Source of the DNA: Rikenellaceae bacterium
GTDB taxonomy: Bacteria; Bacteroidota; Bacteroidia; Bacteroidales; Rikenellaceae
Assembly: GCA_015060045.1 (NCBI GenBank)
Contig: SUZH01000009.1
Coordinates: forward strand, 1 to 64,000
Direction: 5' to 3'
Length of the DNA: 64,000 nucleotides
Under the pieces are notes generated by a model that ran no database searches, was not told the origin of the DNA, and worked only from the letters and a program-made list of their open reading frames with translations. Both the position numbers and the translations under genes were made by a program. How positions within the stretch are numbered: the first letter of the stretch is position 1; the number at the start of each line of letters is the position of its first letter. Positions 56,635 through 64,000 of the stretch are shown here, in pieces.

Positions 56635-57783
56635 ATGTTCACCCTGCGACAATATCTCTTCTCGCTGGAGGATCCCTTCGGACTTTGCCGTACACTGCGC
56701 GACTTTTCACTCGAACGGGATGCCTCGGGACGGGTACGCTATACGGTTGGCAACGCGGCCGTCACCTTCCCTATTCAGATGGATGGACAACGCTACGCGC
56801 TGCGTTGCTATTTCAGCCCTGCACCCCGTCTGAAACAGATCTACGGCGAGGAGTACCTCGAGCGTGAGCTCTTTCTCTACGACGCTCCGCCCCACGGACG
56901 ATGGGTGGATGTGGTGCTGACAAGCTGGATCGAGGGCGAAGAGATGGCCTCGGCAATCAAACGGGCTGCCGAGGCGTACGACCACACGATGCTTTCCGCC
57001 CTAGCCGAGCGGTTCGACCGGCTGGCCATCAAGTTATTGGAAGCTCCGTGGGCGCATGGCGACCTGAAACCCGAGAATATTATTGTCGACCCGGCAGGCG
57101 AATTGCATCTGATCGACCGCGACGCTATGTTCCTTCCCGAAATGGCCGACGAAAAATCGGCCGAATTGGGCACGGCCGCCTACCAACATCCGCTTCGCTC
57201 GGCCGAAGATTTTGACGCCACGATCGACGACTTCTCGGTGGCGTTGATCTCCTCGGCGCTCCATGCCCTGGCTCTCGACCCGACACTTTACGAACGATTC
57301 GGTGAGCGGGACGGTCTATTGATCGATCCGCAACAGATCGCCGAGGACGAAGCTTTTCAAGCTATTCTGCAACGATTTGAAGAGGAGGGTCTTGCCCTGC
57401 GCTATCGCATCGCCCGTACGCTGCTGCGCCGCCGGCCCTCCACGCTCCGTTGTCAGGAGTTTTTTAGCCTGCTCGGCAAGCCTTTTGCAGGGGTAAGTGA
57501 CGAGATCCCCGAACTCTTCTTTTCGAGCAACGGATTGTGGGGCTTTCGCACCGAAGAGGCAGTCACCATTCCGCCCCTTTACGACGCCGGATGGGACTTC
57601 TCGGAGGGGTTGGCCGCCGTGCGGCTGGGACAAAGCTGGCACTTCATCGACCCTACGGGTCGTGTGGTGTTGCACTGCCCACCCTGCCGCGAGGTAAAGC
57701 CCTTTCGGAACGGCCGTGCGACCATTTACACCGACAACGAAAGCTATCAGATCGACTTCACGGGGAAACGCTTTGAATTTTAA
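56635..57783 (+). CDS. Protein-kinase-like protein with C-terminal WG-like repeats
   Basis: 382 residues. Residues about 30-280 form a compact Ser/Thr-kinase-like domain. The catalytic loop HGDLKPENIIVD is intact (Asp143, Asn148) and the metal-binding Asp is Asp161 in LIDRD, but the usual ATP-binding Lys of the VAIK motif appears as Arg57 in RYALRCYF. Residues about 305-380 contain WG-like beta repeats (NGLWGFRTEE and GQSWHFIDPTGRVV). It opens a four-gene group. Whether it is an active kinase is open because of Arg57. Confidence 0.82.
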   Translation: MFTLRQYLFSLEDPFGLCRTLRDFSLERDASGRVRYTVGNAAVTFPIQMDGQRYALRCYFSPAPRLKQIYGEEYLERELFLYDAPPHGRWVDVVLTSWIEGEEMASAIKRAAEAYDHTMLSALAERFDRLAIKLLEAPWAHGDLKPENIIVDPAGELHLIDRDAMFLPEMADEKSAELGTAAYQHPLRSAEDFDATIDDFSVALISSALHALALDPTLYERFGERDGLLIDPQQIAEDEAFQAILQRFEEEGLALRYRIARTLLRRRPSTLRCQEFFSLLGKPFAGVSDEIPELFFSSNGLWGFRTEEAVTIPPLYDAGWDFSEGLAAVRLGQSWHFIDPTGRVVLHCPPCREVKPFRNGRATIYTDNESYQIDFTGKRFEF

Positions 57784-57802
57784 GGCAGAATCGCTATATT
57801 TG
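57773..57802 (+). promoter_or_regulatory. Internal promoter for the DUF4954 gene
   Basis: TTG at 57773-57775, 19-base spacer, TATATTTG at 57795-57802, an exact consensus. The TTG lies inside the last codons of the kinase-like gene. It places the DUF4954 start at 57831 about 28 bases downstream. Confidence 0.8.
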
Positions 57803-57830
57803 CAGATTGATTAGTAGCAGCAAGCAACGC

Positions 57831-59549
57831 ATGAGAAACCTGACACATTCGGAGATCGAGGCCATCAAGCGATTGGGGACAACCGCCGAGGATTGGGCCA
57901 CGGTACTCGTATCAGAGGATTTCCGTCCCGAGCAACTTATCCACAGCCATTTGAGTGGCGTGATCGAGTTGCAGAGCGGGGCACGCATTGCACATGCACA
58001 CGTGGCCAACTACCGCATTGGTGCCCGCACCACGATCGAGCAGGTGACAGCCCTGCAATGTCGTCACGCCTCGTCGTTTGGTAGCGGCGTCACGGTCTCG
58101 ACGATGAACGAGTGCGAAGGCCGCAAGGTCGCCATCTGCGAGGCATTGAGTGCCCAAATCGCCTACTTGATGGCCATCTACCGCCATCGCCCGCAACTGA
58201 TCAATCGGCTGGAGGAGTTGGTTCGCCAAGCCGCCGACGCACGACACGATACGATTGGTACGATCGGCGAGGATTGCTCGATTACGGGCGCCCGTTTCCT
58301 GCGCGAAGTACGGATCGGCAACCGCGTCCGCATTGACGGAGCTTCGGCCCTTACGAATGGTTCGATCCTCGACGATGCCTACGTTGGCGTCGATGTCAAG
58401 GCCTACGACTTTATCCTGGCCGAGGGTGCCTATCTGAACAACGGGGCTACGGTGGAGCGTTGCTTCGTGGGCGAGAGTTGCATCATGGACAAAGGTTTCA
58501 CGGCAGCCGATTCACTCTTTTTTGCCAATTCGCACTGCGAGAATGGCGAGGCGGCGGCGATCTTTGCCGGTCCCTACACCGTTTCGCACCACAAATCTTC
58601 GCTCTTGATTGCCGGTATGTTCTCGTTCTTCAATGCCGGTAGCGGCTCGAACCAGAGCAACCACCTCTTCAAGAGTGGCGCCGTACATCAAGCAGTCCAT
58701 CCGCGTGGCTGCAAGTTTGCCAGTGGTGCCTACATCATGGCTCCCGCCTTGGAGGGTGCCTTTACGATGGTCATGGGTCACCACTCCCGTCACCACGACA
58801 CATCGGCATTTCCCTTCTCCTACCTGCTGGAGAAGGAGGAGCGCTCGTTCCTGCTGCCGGCCGTCAACCTGACGAGTTACGGCACGGTGCGCGACATCGA
58901 GAAGTGGCCCAAGCGCGACAAGCGCAAGGTGATGCGCGATGTGATCAATTTCGAGGAGCACAACCCCTATACTACCGGAGCGATGCTCCATGCTGTGGAT
59001 CAACTACACCTGATCGAGGAGCAAAATCCCGACAGTCCGGTCTACACCTACAACCGCATCCAGATTCGTGCAGCCGCCTTGCAGCGCGGCCTCACGCTCT
59101 ACAACCGCGCCATTGTGGCCGCCCTGGGTGCCATGCTCGAGCGTGGCGCCTCGTCAGAGCGCTACGACGGCGATGGTCGTTGGGTCGATCTGGCCGGTCA
59201 ATATATCTCCAAACGTGCGGTCGATCGGATCATCGACCAAATCGAGCAGGGCGAATTCAATAGCCTCCAAGCCATCGACAACGCCTTCCGCGTCTTTGCC
59301 GTTCACTACGACGACTACGCCCATAGCTGGGCCGAAGGGGTTTATGCCGCTCTGTTGGGGCACACGCCTTCGGTCGAGGAGGTGCAGGAGGCGATCACGG
59401 CAGGACGCCACGCCCGTGAGTCGTTCCGTCAACTGACCGATGCCGACCGTGCCCGCGACTGTGGCATCGACATGACCGTCAGCTATGGTCTGGACAGCGA
59501 CTCCACGGAGGAGCGTCTGGCCGATTTCCGCACCGTGCGCGGTTTATAG
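57831..59549 (+). CDS. DUF4954-like left-handed beta-helix protein
   Basis: 572 residues from ATG 57831, preferred over a TTG 24 bases upstream that lies too close to the promoter. The central part (about 40-290) has repeated short segments with Ile/Val and Gly spacing (NRVRIDGASALTNGSILDDAYVGVDVKA) typical of the left-handed parallel beta-helix of hexapeptide acyltransferases. A Bacteroidota DUF4954 protein is the best match by pattern. The C-terminal half is helical. Its substrate is unknown; a sugar-nucleotide-related role would be guesswork. Confidence 0.83.
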   Translation: MRNLTHSEIEAIKRLGTTAEDWATVLVSEDFRPEQLIHSHLSGVIELQSGARIAHAHVANYRIGARTTIEQVTALQCRHASSFGSGVTVSTMNECEGRKVAICEALSAQIAYLMAIYRHRPQLINRLEELVRQAADARHDTIGTIGEDCSITGARFLREVRIGNRVRIDGASALTNGSILDDAYVGVDVKAYDFILAEGAYLNNGATVERCFVGESCIMDKGFTAADSLFFANSHCENGEAAAIFAGPYTVSHHKSSLLIAGMFSFFNAGSGSNQSNHLFKSGAVHQAVHPRGCKFASGAYIMAPALEGAFTMVMGHHSRHHDTSAFPFSYLLEKEERSFLLPAVNLTSYGTVRDIEKWPKRDKRKVMRDVINFEEHNPYTTGAMLHAVDQLHLIEEQNPDSPVYTYNRIQIRAAALQRGLTLYNRAIVAALGAMLERGASSERYDGDGRWVDLAGQYISKRAVDRIIDQIEQGEFNSLQAIDNAFRVFAVHYDDYAHSWAEGVYAALLGHTPSVEEVQEAITAGRHARESFRQLTDADRARDCGIDMTVSYGLDSDSTEERLADFRTVRGL

Positions 59550-59573
59550 TTTTCGAACCCCATTTCTTGAACT

Positions 59574-60428
59574 ATGTATACCCAAAGCATCACGCGTCAA
59601 CATCGAACCGCCTTCGTCCTCCTGGTGGACGGATCGGGCTCCATGGCCGAGGAGATCCCCTTTCGCGGGATTCGCACCTCGAAAGCCAAGGCGGTCTCCA
59701 TCATTGCCAACGAACTCCTTTTCGAACTGATCGAGCGCGCTCGCCGCACGGAGGGCATCCGCGACTATTATGACATCGCCCTCTGGGGCTACTCGGGCGA
59801 CAACGAGGTGCGATCGCTACTCGAAGGCGAGGACGAGATAGTCTCGATCGAAGAGTTGGCCGCCCGCCCCGTAACGATGGTTCGGCAAACGATCGATCTG
59901 CGCCTGCCCGATGGCAGTTGCGCCTTGCGTGAGGTACAAACACCCGAGTGGATCAAGCCGCAAGCGGCCGGACAGACGCCCATGGTGGAGGCCCTGCGCG
60001 TAGCGCGCGATTTGTTGGCGCGCTGGATTGCCCGCGAGGAGCATCGTTTCAGCTTCCCGCCCATTGTATTCAACATCACCGATGGCGAGGCAACCGACGG
60101 TACGGATGAAGAGTTACTGAGCGTAGCCCGCCAACTGCGCGACCTGCATACCGACGACGGAAACGTCCTGTTGATCAACATACACATCGGTACGGGCGAC
60201 GAGCGGACGCTCTTCTTCCCCTCGCATGATGAGCCCCTGCCGCTCAACCGCCACGCCATGACCCTCTATGAGGCCTCGAGCGAGATGCCCGCCTGCTTCA
60301 ACGAGGCGATTCGCGCCGTCAAAGGGGCTGGTGCCATGCCGCCTTTCCGTGGCATGAGTTTCAACGCATCGGCTGCCGAGTTGGTGGCCATGCTCGACAT
60401 TGGTTCCATCAGCGTAAAAACCGAATAG
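59574..60428 (+). CDS. vWA-domain protein, TerY-like
   Basis: 284 residues, a single von Willebrand factor A domain with a complete MIDAS metal site: Asp19, Ser21 and Ser23 in LLVDGSGSM, Thr135 in GQTPM and Asp170 in ITDGE. No signal peptide or membrane helix is present, so it is cytosolic. Its layout resembles TerY-type proteins found with kinases and phosphatases in tellurite-stress gene clusters, but no other ter gene is here. It is 24 bases after the DUF4954 gene and 2 bases before the pseudokinase gene, which indicates tight co-expression. Confidence 0.88.
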   Translation: MYTQSITRQHRTAFVLLVDGSGSMAEEIPFRGIRTSKAKAVSIIANELLFELIERARRTEGIRDYYDIALWGYSGDNEVRSLLEGEDEIVSIEELAARPVTMVRQTIDLRLPDGSCALREVQTPEWIKPQAAGQTPMVEALRVARDLLARWIAREEHRFSFPPIVFNITDGEATDGTDEELLSVARQLRDLHTDDGNVLLINIHIGTGDERTLFFPSHDEPLPLNRHAMTLYEASSEMPACFNEAIRAVKGAGAMPPFRGMSFNASAAELVAMLDIGSISVKTE

Positions 60429-60430
60429 GC

Positions 60431-61405
60431 ATGTATCCGACACTTCACACCTTCTCCGAGGCATTGCACATGCCTGAGTTGTCCCTGCGCACGCTGGGCG
60501 AGTGTGAGGTCATGCTCAACCTGCAAGGTCTTCCCGCTCTGCATCGTACGGGCATGACCATCGAGGCCGAGATTCGCTTCGGTGGACGCAATTACCTGCT
60601 CGCACTCCCCCTTTCGCCCGAAGCGGGCAAGGATTTGGAACGCACGATCGCCACACTGGAGCGTCTGCACCACCGTGCCTGGGCTCCGCTGCGTCTTCTG
60701 CCCGATGAACTGCAGTGGCAGGACACGTTTGGTCATCCCGTGACAGCCAGCCTGATTCTGGAGGAGCTGCCCGGCGAACCGTTGAGCAGCGTCATCGAGC
60801 AACTCGACCCGCAGCCACTGAATCAAGCGTTGGATCAGTTGGCCGAGGACCTACAAACGTTACAGGTAGCTCACAACAACCTCAAAATCGAGAACCTCTA
60901 TTGGCACGAAAACCGACTGATTCCCATCCGCCCTTGGTACGCTGTTCCGGCAGGAGAGATGCACCGTGACCGCAAGGCGCTGGAGGCTCTGCGACAGACA
61001 ACAGACGAACTGCCCATACTCTCGGACTGCGAAGCCGAGTACGAGGCCGAGGATCCGAACCCGCTCACGTGGCTCGGCCATGAGTTTGAGGGGTTGATCT
61101 GCTTCTCCACGGAGGAGGGCTACGGCTTTATGGATCGCGACGAGCAGGTGGTTATCGAGCCTCGCTTCCTGTGGGCCGAAGATTTCCACGAGGGACGTGC
61201 CGTCGTGGAGACCGAAGAGGGCATGGGTCTGATCGACCGCTCGGGGCAATTCATCCTGCCACCCGACTACGACATGATCGAATACCTCTACGAGCGCAGC
61301 ATCGTCCGCGCCCTGAGAGAAGGACTGTGGGCCACGTTCGACATCACGGGCGCACAAACCTCACCGTTCCTCCCGATCGAGGAGCACGAACAACATTTAG
61401 CGTAA
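60431..61405 (+). CDS. Pseudokinase-like WG-repeat protein
   Basis: 324 residues. Residues about 25-190 follow the same plan as the kinase-like protein at 56635, but the catalytic loop reads VAHNNLKIENLYW, with Asn150 in place of the catalytic Asp, and the following metal-binding motif is lost (LIPIRPWY). Three WG-type beta repeats follow (about 220-315: EEGYGFMDRDEQVVIEP, EEGMGLIDRSGQFILPP, REGLWATFDITG). It is therefore probably a non-catalytic partner of the first protein. It starts 2 bases after the vWA gene and is 28 bases before trxB. Confidence 0.8.
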   Translation: MYPTLHTFSEALHMPELSLRTLGECEVMLNLQGLPALHRTGMTIEAEIRFGGRNYLLALPLSPEAGKDLERTIATLERLHHRAWAPLRLLPDELQWQDTFGHPVTASLILEELPGEPLSSVIEQLDPQPLNQALDQLAEDLQTLQVAHNNLKIENLYWHENRLIPIRPWYAVPAGEMHRDRKALEALRQTTDELPILSDCEAEYEAEDPNPLTWLGHEFEGLICFSTEEGYGFMDRDEQVVIEPRFLWAEDFHEGRAVVETEEGMGLIDRSGQFILPPDYDMIEYLYERSIVRALREGLWATFDITGAQTSPFLPIEEHEQHLA

Positions 61406-61433
61406 CATAAACATAAAAAAAATAGAACAATCC

Positions 61434-62357
61434 ATGGAAAACGTTAAGACTTTGATCATCGGCAGCGGCCCCGCAGGTTACACGGCTGCCATCTATCTTT
61501 CGCGCGCCAACCTCGCACCGGTACTCTACGAGGGTATCCAGCCGGGCGGCCAGCTGACGACCACGACCCTGATTGAGAACTACCCGGGCTTTGCCGAGGG
61601 TATCGATGCCAACGAGCTGATGACGGCCATGCACAAGCAGGCCGAGAACCTCGGCACCACGATCCGCACGGGCAGCATCACGAAGGTCGATCTTTCGGCC
61701 CGTCCGTTCCGTGTCGAGACCGAGCAAGGCGATGCGATTCTGGCCGAGAGCCTGATCATCGCCACGGGTGCCTCGGCGAAGTACCTGGGGCTGCCCTCGG
61801 AACTGAAGTTCCGCGGTCAGGGTGTCAGCGCCTGCGCCACGTGCGACGGTTTCTTCTACCGCAAGCGCGATGTAGCAGTTGTAGGCGGTGGCGACACGGC
61901 CTGCGAGGAGGCAACTTACCTCGCTTCACTCTGCCGCCAGGTCTATATGATCGTGCGCAAACCCTACCTGCGCGCCTCGCAGGCGATGCAGCAGCGCGTC
62001 TTTGACACGCCGAACATCGAGGTACTCTTCGAGTACAACACGGCCGAGGTGCTGGGTGACGACATGATGGGTGTAACGGGTGTCAAGGTACGCAAGACGG
62101 ACGGCTCGGAGCGTACGCTCGACGTGGCAGGCTTCTTCCTCGCCATTGGCCACCACCCCAACACGGAGCTCTTCGATGGCCAGCTGGCGCTGGATGAGGA
62201 GGGTTACATCCAGGTAGAGCCGGGCACGTCGAAGACCTCGGTAGAGGGTGTCTTTGCCGCCGGTGACGTGAAGGATCCCCACTACCGTCAGGCCATTGCC
62301 GCTGCCGGTTCGGGTTGCATTGCGGCACTCGACTGCGAGCGCTTCCTGCGTAAGTAA
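61434..62357 (+). CDS. trxB: Thioredoxin-disulfide reductase
   Basis: 307 residues, the low-molecular-weight bacterial type. FAD site GSGPAGYTAAIYL, redox centre ACATCDGFF with the CxxC pair, NADPH site GGGDTACEEA and C-terminal GVFAAGDVKDPHYRQ are all present. It passes electrons from NADPH to thioredoxin. Position suggests it may be read through from the vWA/pseudokinase genes; no promoter of the full consensus is seen in the short gap. Confidence 0.97.
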   Translation: MENVKTLIIGSGPAGYTAAIYLSRANLAPVLYEGIQPGGQLTTTTLIENYPGFAEGIDANELMTAMHKQAENLGTTIRTGSITKVDLSARPFRVETEQGDAILAESLIIATGASAKYLGLPSELKFRGQGVSACATCDGFFYRKRDVAVVGGGDTACEEATYLASLCRQVYMIVRKPYLRASQAMQQRVFDTPNIEVLFEYNTAEVLGDDMMGVTGVKVRKTDGSERTLDVAGFFLAIGHHPNTELFDGQLALDEEGYIQVEPGTSKTSVEGVFAAGDVKDPHYRQAIAAAGSGCIAALDCERFLRK

Positions 62358-62428
62358 AAAATGAGTTGAAAATTGAAAGTTGAAGGTTTTAGGACAAAGC
62401 TCAACTTTCTCAACCCAAATCAGCCCCC

Positions 62429-62552
62429 GTTTTTGATTTTAGGCGAGCAGATTTTGGCCTGACCGAAGGTTGGCTTGGATGGGCTGTACATGGGGTACTG
62501 CCCATTCAAGACAGACAAGGAAGGACGAAAGGTGCCGCATAAAATCGAAAAC
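62429..62552. repeat. Palindromic intergenic element between trxB and rnz
   Basis: Closing arms GTTTTTGATTTTA (62429-62441) and TAAAATCGAAAAC (62540-62552) pair at 12 of 13 positions plus one G-T. Inside lie GGCGAGCAGATTTT, a GGATGGGCTGTAC...GTACTGCCCATTC hairpin and the tail GGACGAAAGGTGCCGCAT. These match the element at 43564 closely. It ends 9 bases before the rnz ATG. Confidence 0.87.
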
Positions 62553-62561
62553 ACAAGAATT

Positions 62562-63485
62562 ATGAGCTTTCGTATTACCATATTGGGGTCTGCCTCCGCC
62601 AAACCCACCATCAACCGCCACCCCTCGGGGCAGGTGGTTTCGATCCATGAGCAGTACTACTTAGTGGATGCGGGAGAGGGTGTGCAGCAGCAACTGATTC
62701 GGTATGGGGTGAATCCGCTGAAGATCAGAGAGGTGTTTATTTCGCACCTCCACGGCGACCATGTCTACGGCATCTTCCCGCTGATCTCGACCCTGGGGCT
62801 CTATGGCAAACGGACACCGCTGAAGATCTACGCACCGGCCCCCTTTGGCGAGATGCTGGAGGCGCACCTGAAGTTCTTCGACAAAGAGCTGCCCTATGAG
62901 GTGGAGTGGATCGAGGTGGATACGACGAAGCACCGCCTCCTAATGGAGAACCGCACGATCGAGGTGTGGAGCATTCCGTTGCGCCATCGTGTTCCGTGTG
63001 CCGGCTTTTTGTTTCGCGAGAAGGAGCCGCCGCTCAATGTCGATAAGTTCAAGATCGTGAAGTACGGTCTTTCGATCGAGCAGATTGCGGCTGCCAAGCG
63101 AGGGGATGACGTCTGGCTTGCAGGGGGTGAGCAGATTCCGAACAGCGAGCTCACCTACCGCCCCTACGCGCCCCGTTCGTACGCCTACCTTTCGGATACG
63201 AATTTCTCGGCCAAGGCCGCCACGCTCTGCCACGGGGTAGATTTGATGTACCACGAGGCAACCTATGCCGCCGCCGAGCAGCGCTCGGCCAAGGATCGCG
63301 GCCACTCGACCACGATCGATGCCGCCAAGGCGGCCATCAAGGCTGAGGCGCGGAAGCTCCTGATCGGCCACTATTCGGCCCGCTACAAGGAGCTCGAACC
63401 GCTCGTCGAGGAGTGTCGGACACTCTTCCCGGAGAGCTATTTAGCCCTTGAGGGCGAAACACATATGATCGAAAAACATGACTAA
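62562..63485 (+). CDS. rnz: Ribonuclease Z
   Basis: 307 residues from ATG 62562, just after the palindromic repeat; longer in-frame starts run through the repeat. It trims tRNA 3' trailers. The metallo-beta-lactamase motif SHLHGDHVYGIFPL, the tRNase Z features PLRHRVPCAGF, YLSDTNFS, EATY and HSTTIDAAKAA, and C-terminal GHYSARY are present. No CCA is encoded in the tRNA genes here, so tRNase Z processing followed by CCA addition is expected. Confidence 0.95.
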   Translation: MSFRITILGSASAKPTINRHPSGQVVSIHEQYYLVDAGEGVQQQLIRYGVNPLKIREVFISHLHGDHVYGIFPLISTLGLYGKRTPLKIYAPAPFGEMLEAHLKFFDKELPYEVEWIEVDTTKHRLLMENRTIEVWSIPLRHRVPCAGFLFREKEPPLNVDKFKIVKYGLSIEQIAAAKRGDDVWLAGGEQIPNSELTYRPYAPRSYAYLSDTNFSAKAATLCHGVDLMYHEATYAAAEQRSAKDRGHSTTIDAAKAAIKAEARKLLIGHYSARYKELEPLVEECRTLFPESYLALEGETHMIEKHD

Positions 63486-64000
63486 AGCCGAAATACAGTT
63501 AGTTCGTTCGCTCGCCGACAAGCGGGCACGTGAGGAGCATGGTCTCTTCGTGGCCGAGGGCGAGAAACTTATCGACGAGATTCGCTCGTCGGCACTCCGC
63601 ATCCGCAAAATCTACGCCCTGGAGGGGATCTTCACGGGCGCGGAGGTCGAGGTGGTCTCGCCGAAGGAGATGGAGCGCCTGTCGTTGCTGAAAACCCCCT
63701 CGAAAGCGGTGGCCGTGGTCGAAATTCCCCACCATAAACTCCGCTTGGAGGAGCTGAAGGGGCAGTTGGTGCTGGCCCTTGACGAGGTACAGAACCCGGG
63801 TAACCTCGGCACGATCATCCGTCTGGCCGATTGGTTCGGCATTACACATGTCGTTTGCTCGCCCAATTCGGCCGACTGCTTCAATCCGAAGGTCGTGCAG
63901 GCCACGATGGGAGCCATCCTGCGCGTGAAGGTGCATTATGTCGATTTGGAACGCTTCTTACACGATGCGGCTGCGGAGCAAATTCCGCGTTACGGCACCT
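63478..64000 (+). CDS. SpoU/TrmH-family RNA 2'-O-ribose methyltransferase (truncated by window end)
   Basis: Starts at ATG 63478, overlapping the rnz stop by 8 bases, and is open at the window end (174 residues visible). An N-terminal SpoU substrate-binding region (MTKAEIQLVRSLADKRAREE, with FVAEGEKLIDE) precedes the SPOUT catalytic fold with LDEVQNPGNLGTIIRLADWFGI and the VVQATMGAILRV segment. It should methylate ribose of 23S rRNA or tRNA. The C-terminal knot lies beyond the window. Confidence 0.93.
   Translation, partial: MTKAEIQLVRSLADKRAREEHGLFVAEGEKLIDEIRSSALRIRKIYALEGIFTGAEVEVVSPKEMERLSLLKTPSKAVAVVEIPHHKLRLEELKGQLVLALDEVQNPGNLGTIIRLADWFGITHVVCSPNSADCFNPKVVQATMGAILRVKVHYVDLERFLHDAAAEQIPRYGT

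Overview
The window is a stretch of chromosome from a Bacteroidota bacterium, almost certainly order Bacteroidales. The evidence is a SusC/SusD outer-membrane pair, DUF4834, DUF4886, DUF4954 and DUF3784 family proteins, a DAHP synthase/chorismate mutase fusion, a type B L31, a near absence of Shine-Dalgarno sequences, and at least nine promoters with the exact Bacteroidota spacing TTG-N19-TAnnTTTG. Coding DNA is fairly GC-rich and intergenic DNA AT-rich, which fits Alistipes or a relative, but the genus cannot be fixed from sequence alone. There is no transposase, integrase, phage gene, CRISPR array or rRNA.

Layout. 0.1-7.4 kb: a large palindromic repeat, an OmpA-like protein, HU, an aminotransferase, a GH3 glycosidase, tRNA-Arg and serine dehydratase. 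7.4-21.1 kb (minus strand): the gene-expression supercluster tRNA-Thr, tRNA-Tyr, tRNA-Gly, tuf, tRNA-Trp, secE, nusG, rplK, rplA, rplJ, rplL, rpoB, rpoC. It has one clear promoter at its head and a repeat-bearing leader of about 640 bp before rpoB. 21.2-30.4 kb (minus): an orphan SusC/SusD pair, a coiled-coil lipoprotein, L31, a DUF3784 protein and enolase. 30.6-37.5 kb (plus): mannonate oxidoreductase and dehydratase (hexuronate use), an LPS-kinase-like protein, a GH20 hexosaminidase, then a phenylalanine operon (pheA, DAHP synthase/chorismate mutase) preceded by a Phe-rich leader peptide and attenuator. 37.5-40.2 kb: tRNA-Ser, a cluster of palindromes, an MFS nucleoside-type transporter and tRNA-Gln. 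40.2-56.6 kb: purB, an Mla-type lipid ABC transporter, ridA, B12-dependent ribonucleotide reductase, a DUF4886 protein, rpsA, a 5'-nucleotidase-like lipoprotein, a nucleoside kinase, gcvP and a SlyD-like isomerase. 56.6-61.4 kb: an unusual cassette of a kinase-like WG protein, a DUF4954 beta-helix protein, a vWA protein and a pseudokinase WG protein. 61.4-64.0 kb: trxB, rnz and a truncated SpoU-family rRNA methyltransferase.

Most interesting points: (1) the kinase-like/DUF4954/vWA/pseudokinase cassette, which looks like an undescribed signalling module; (2) a classical-style attenuator before pheA, with a 26-residue leader holding seven Phe codons, a terminator and a plausible antiterminator; (3) families of large, highly structured intergenic palindromes, including a cloverleaf-like element after purB and a palindrome of about 190 bp present twice, one copy touching tRNA-Ser, with a compensatory base change; (4) three copies of a short hairpin-forming repeat in the rpoB leader.
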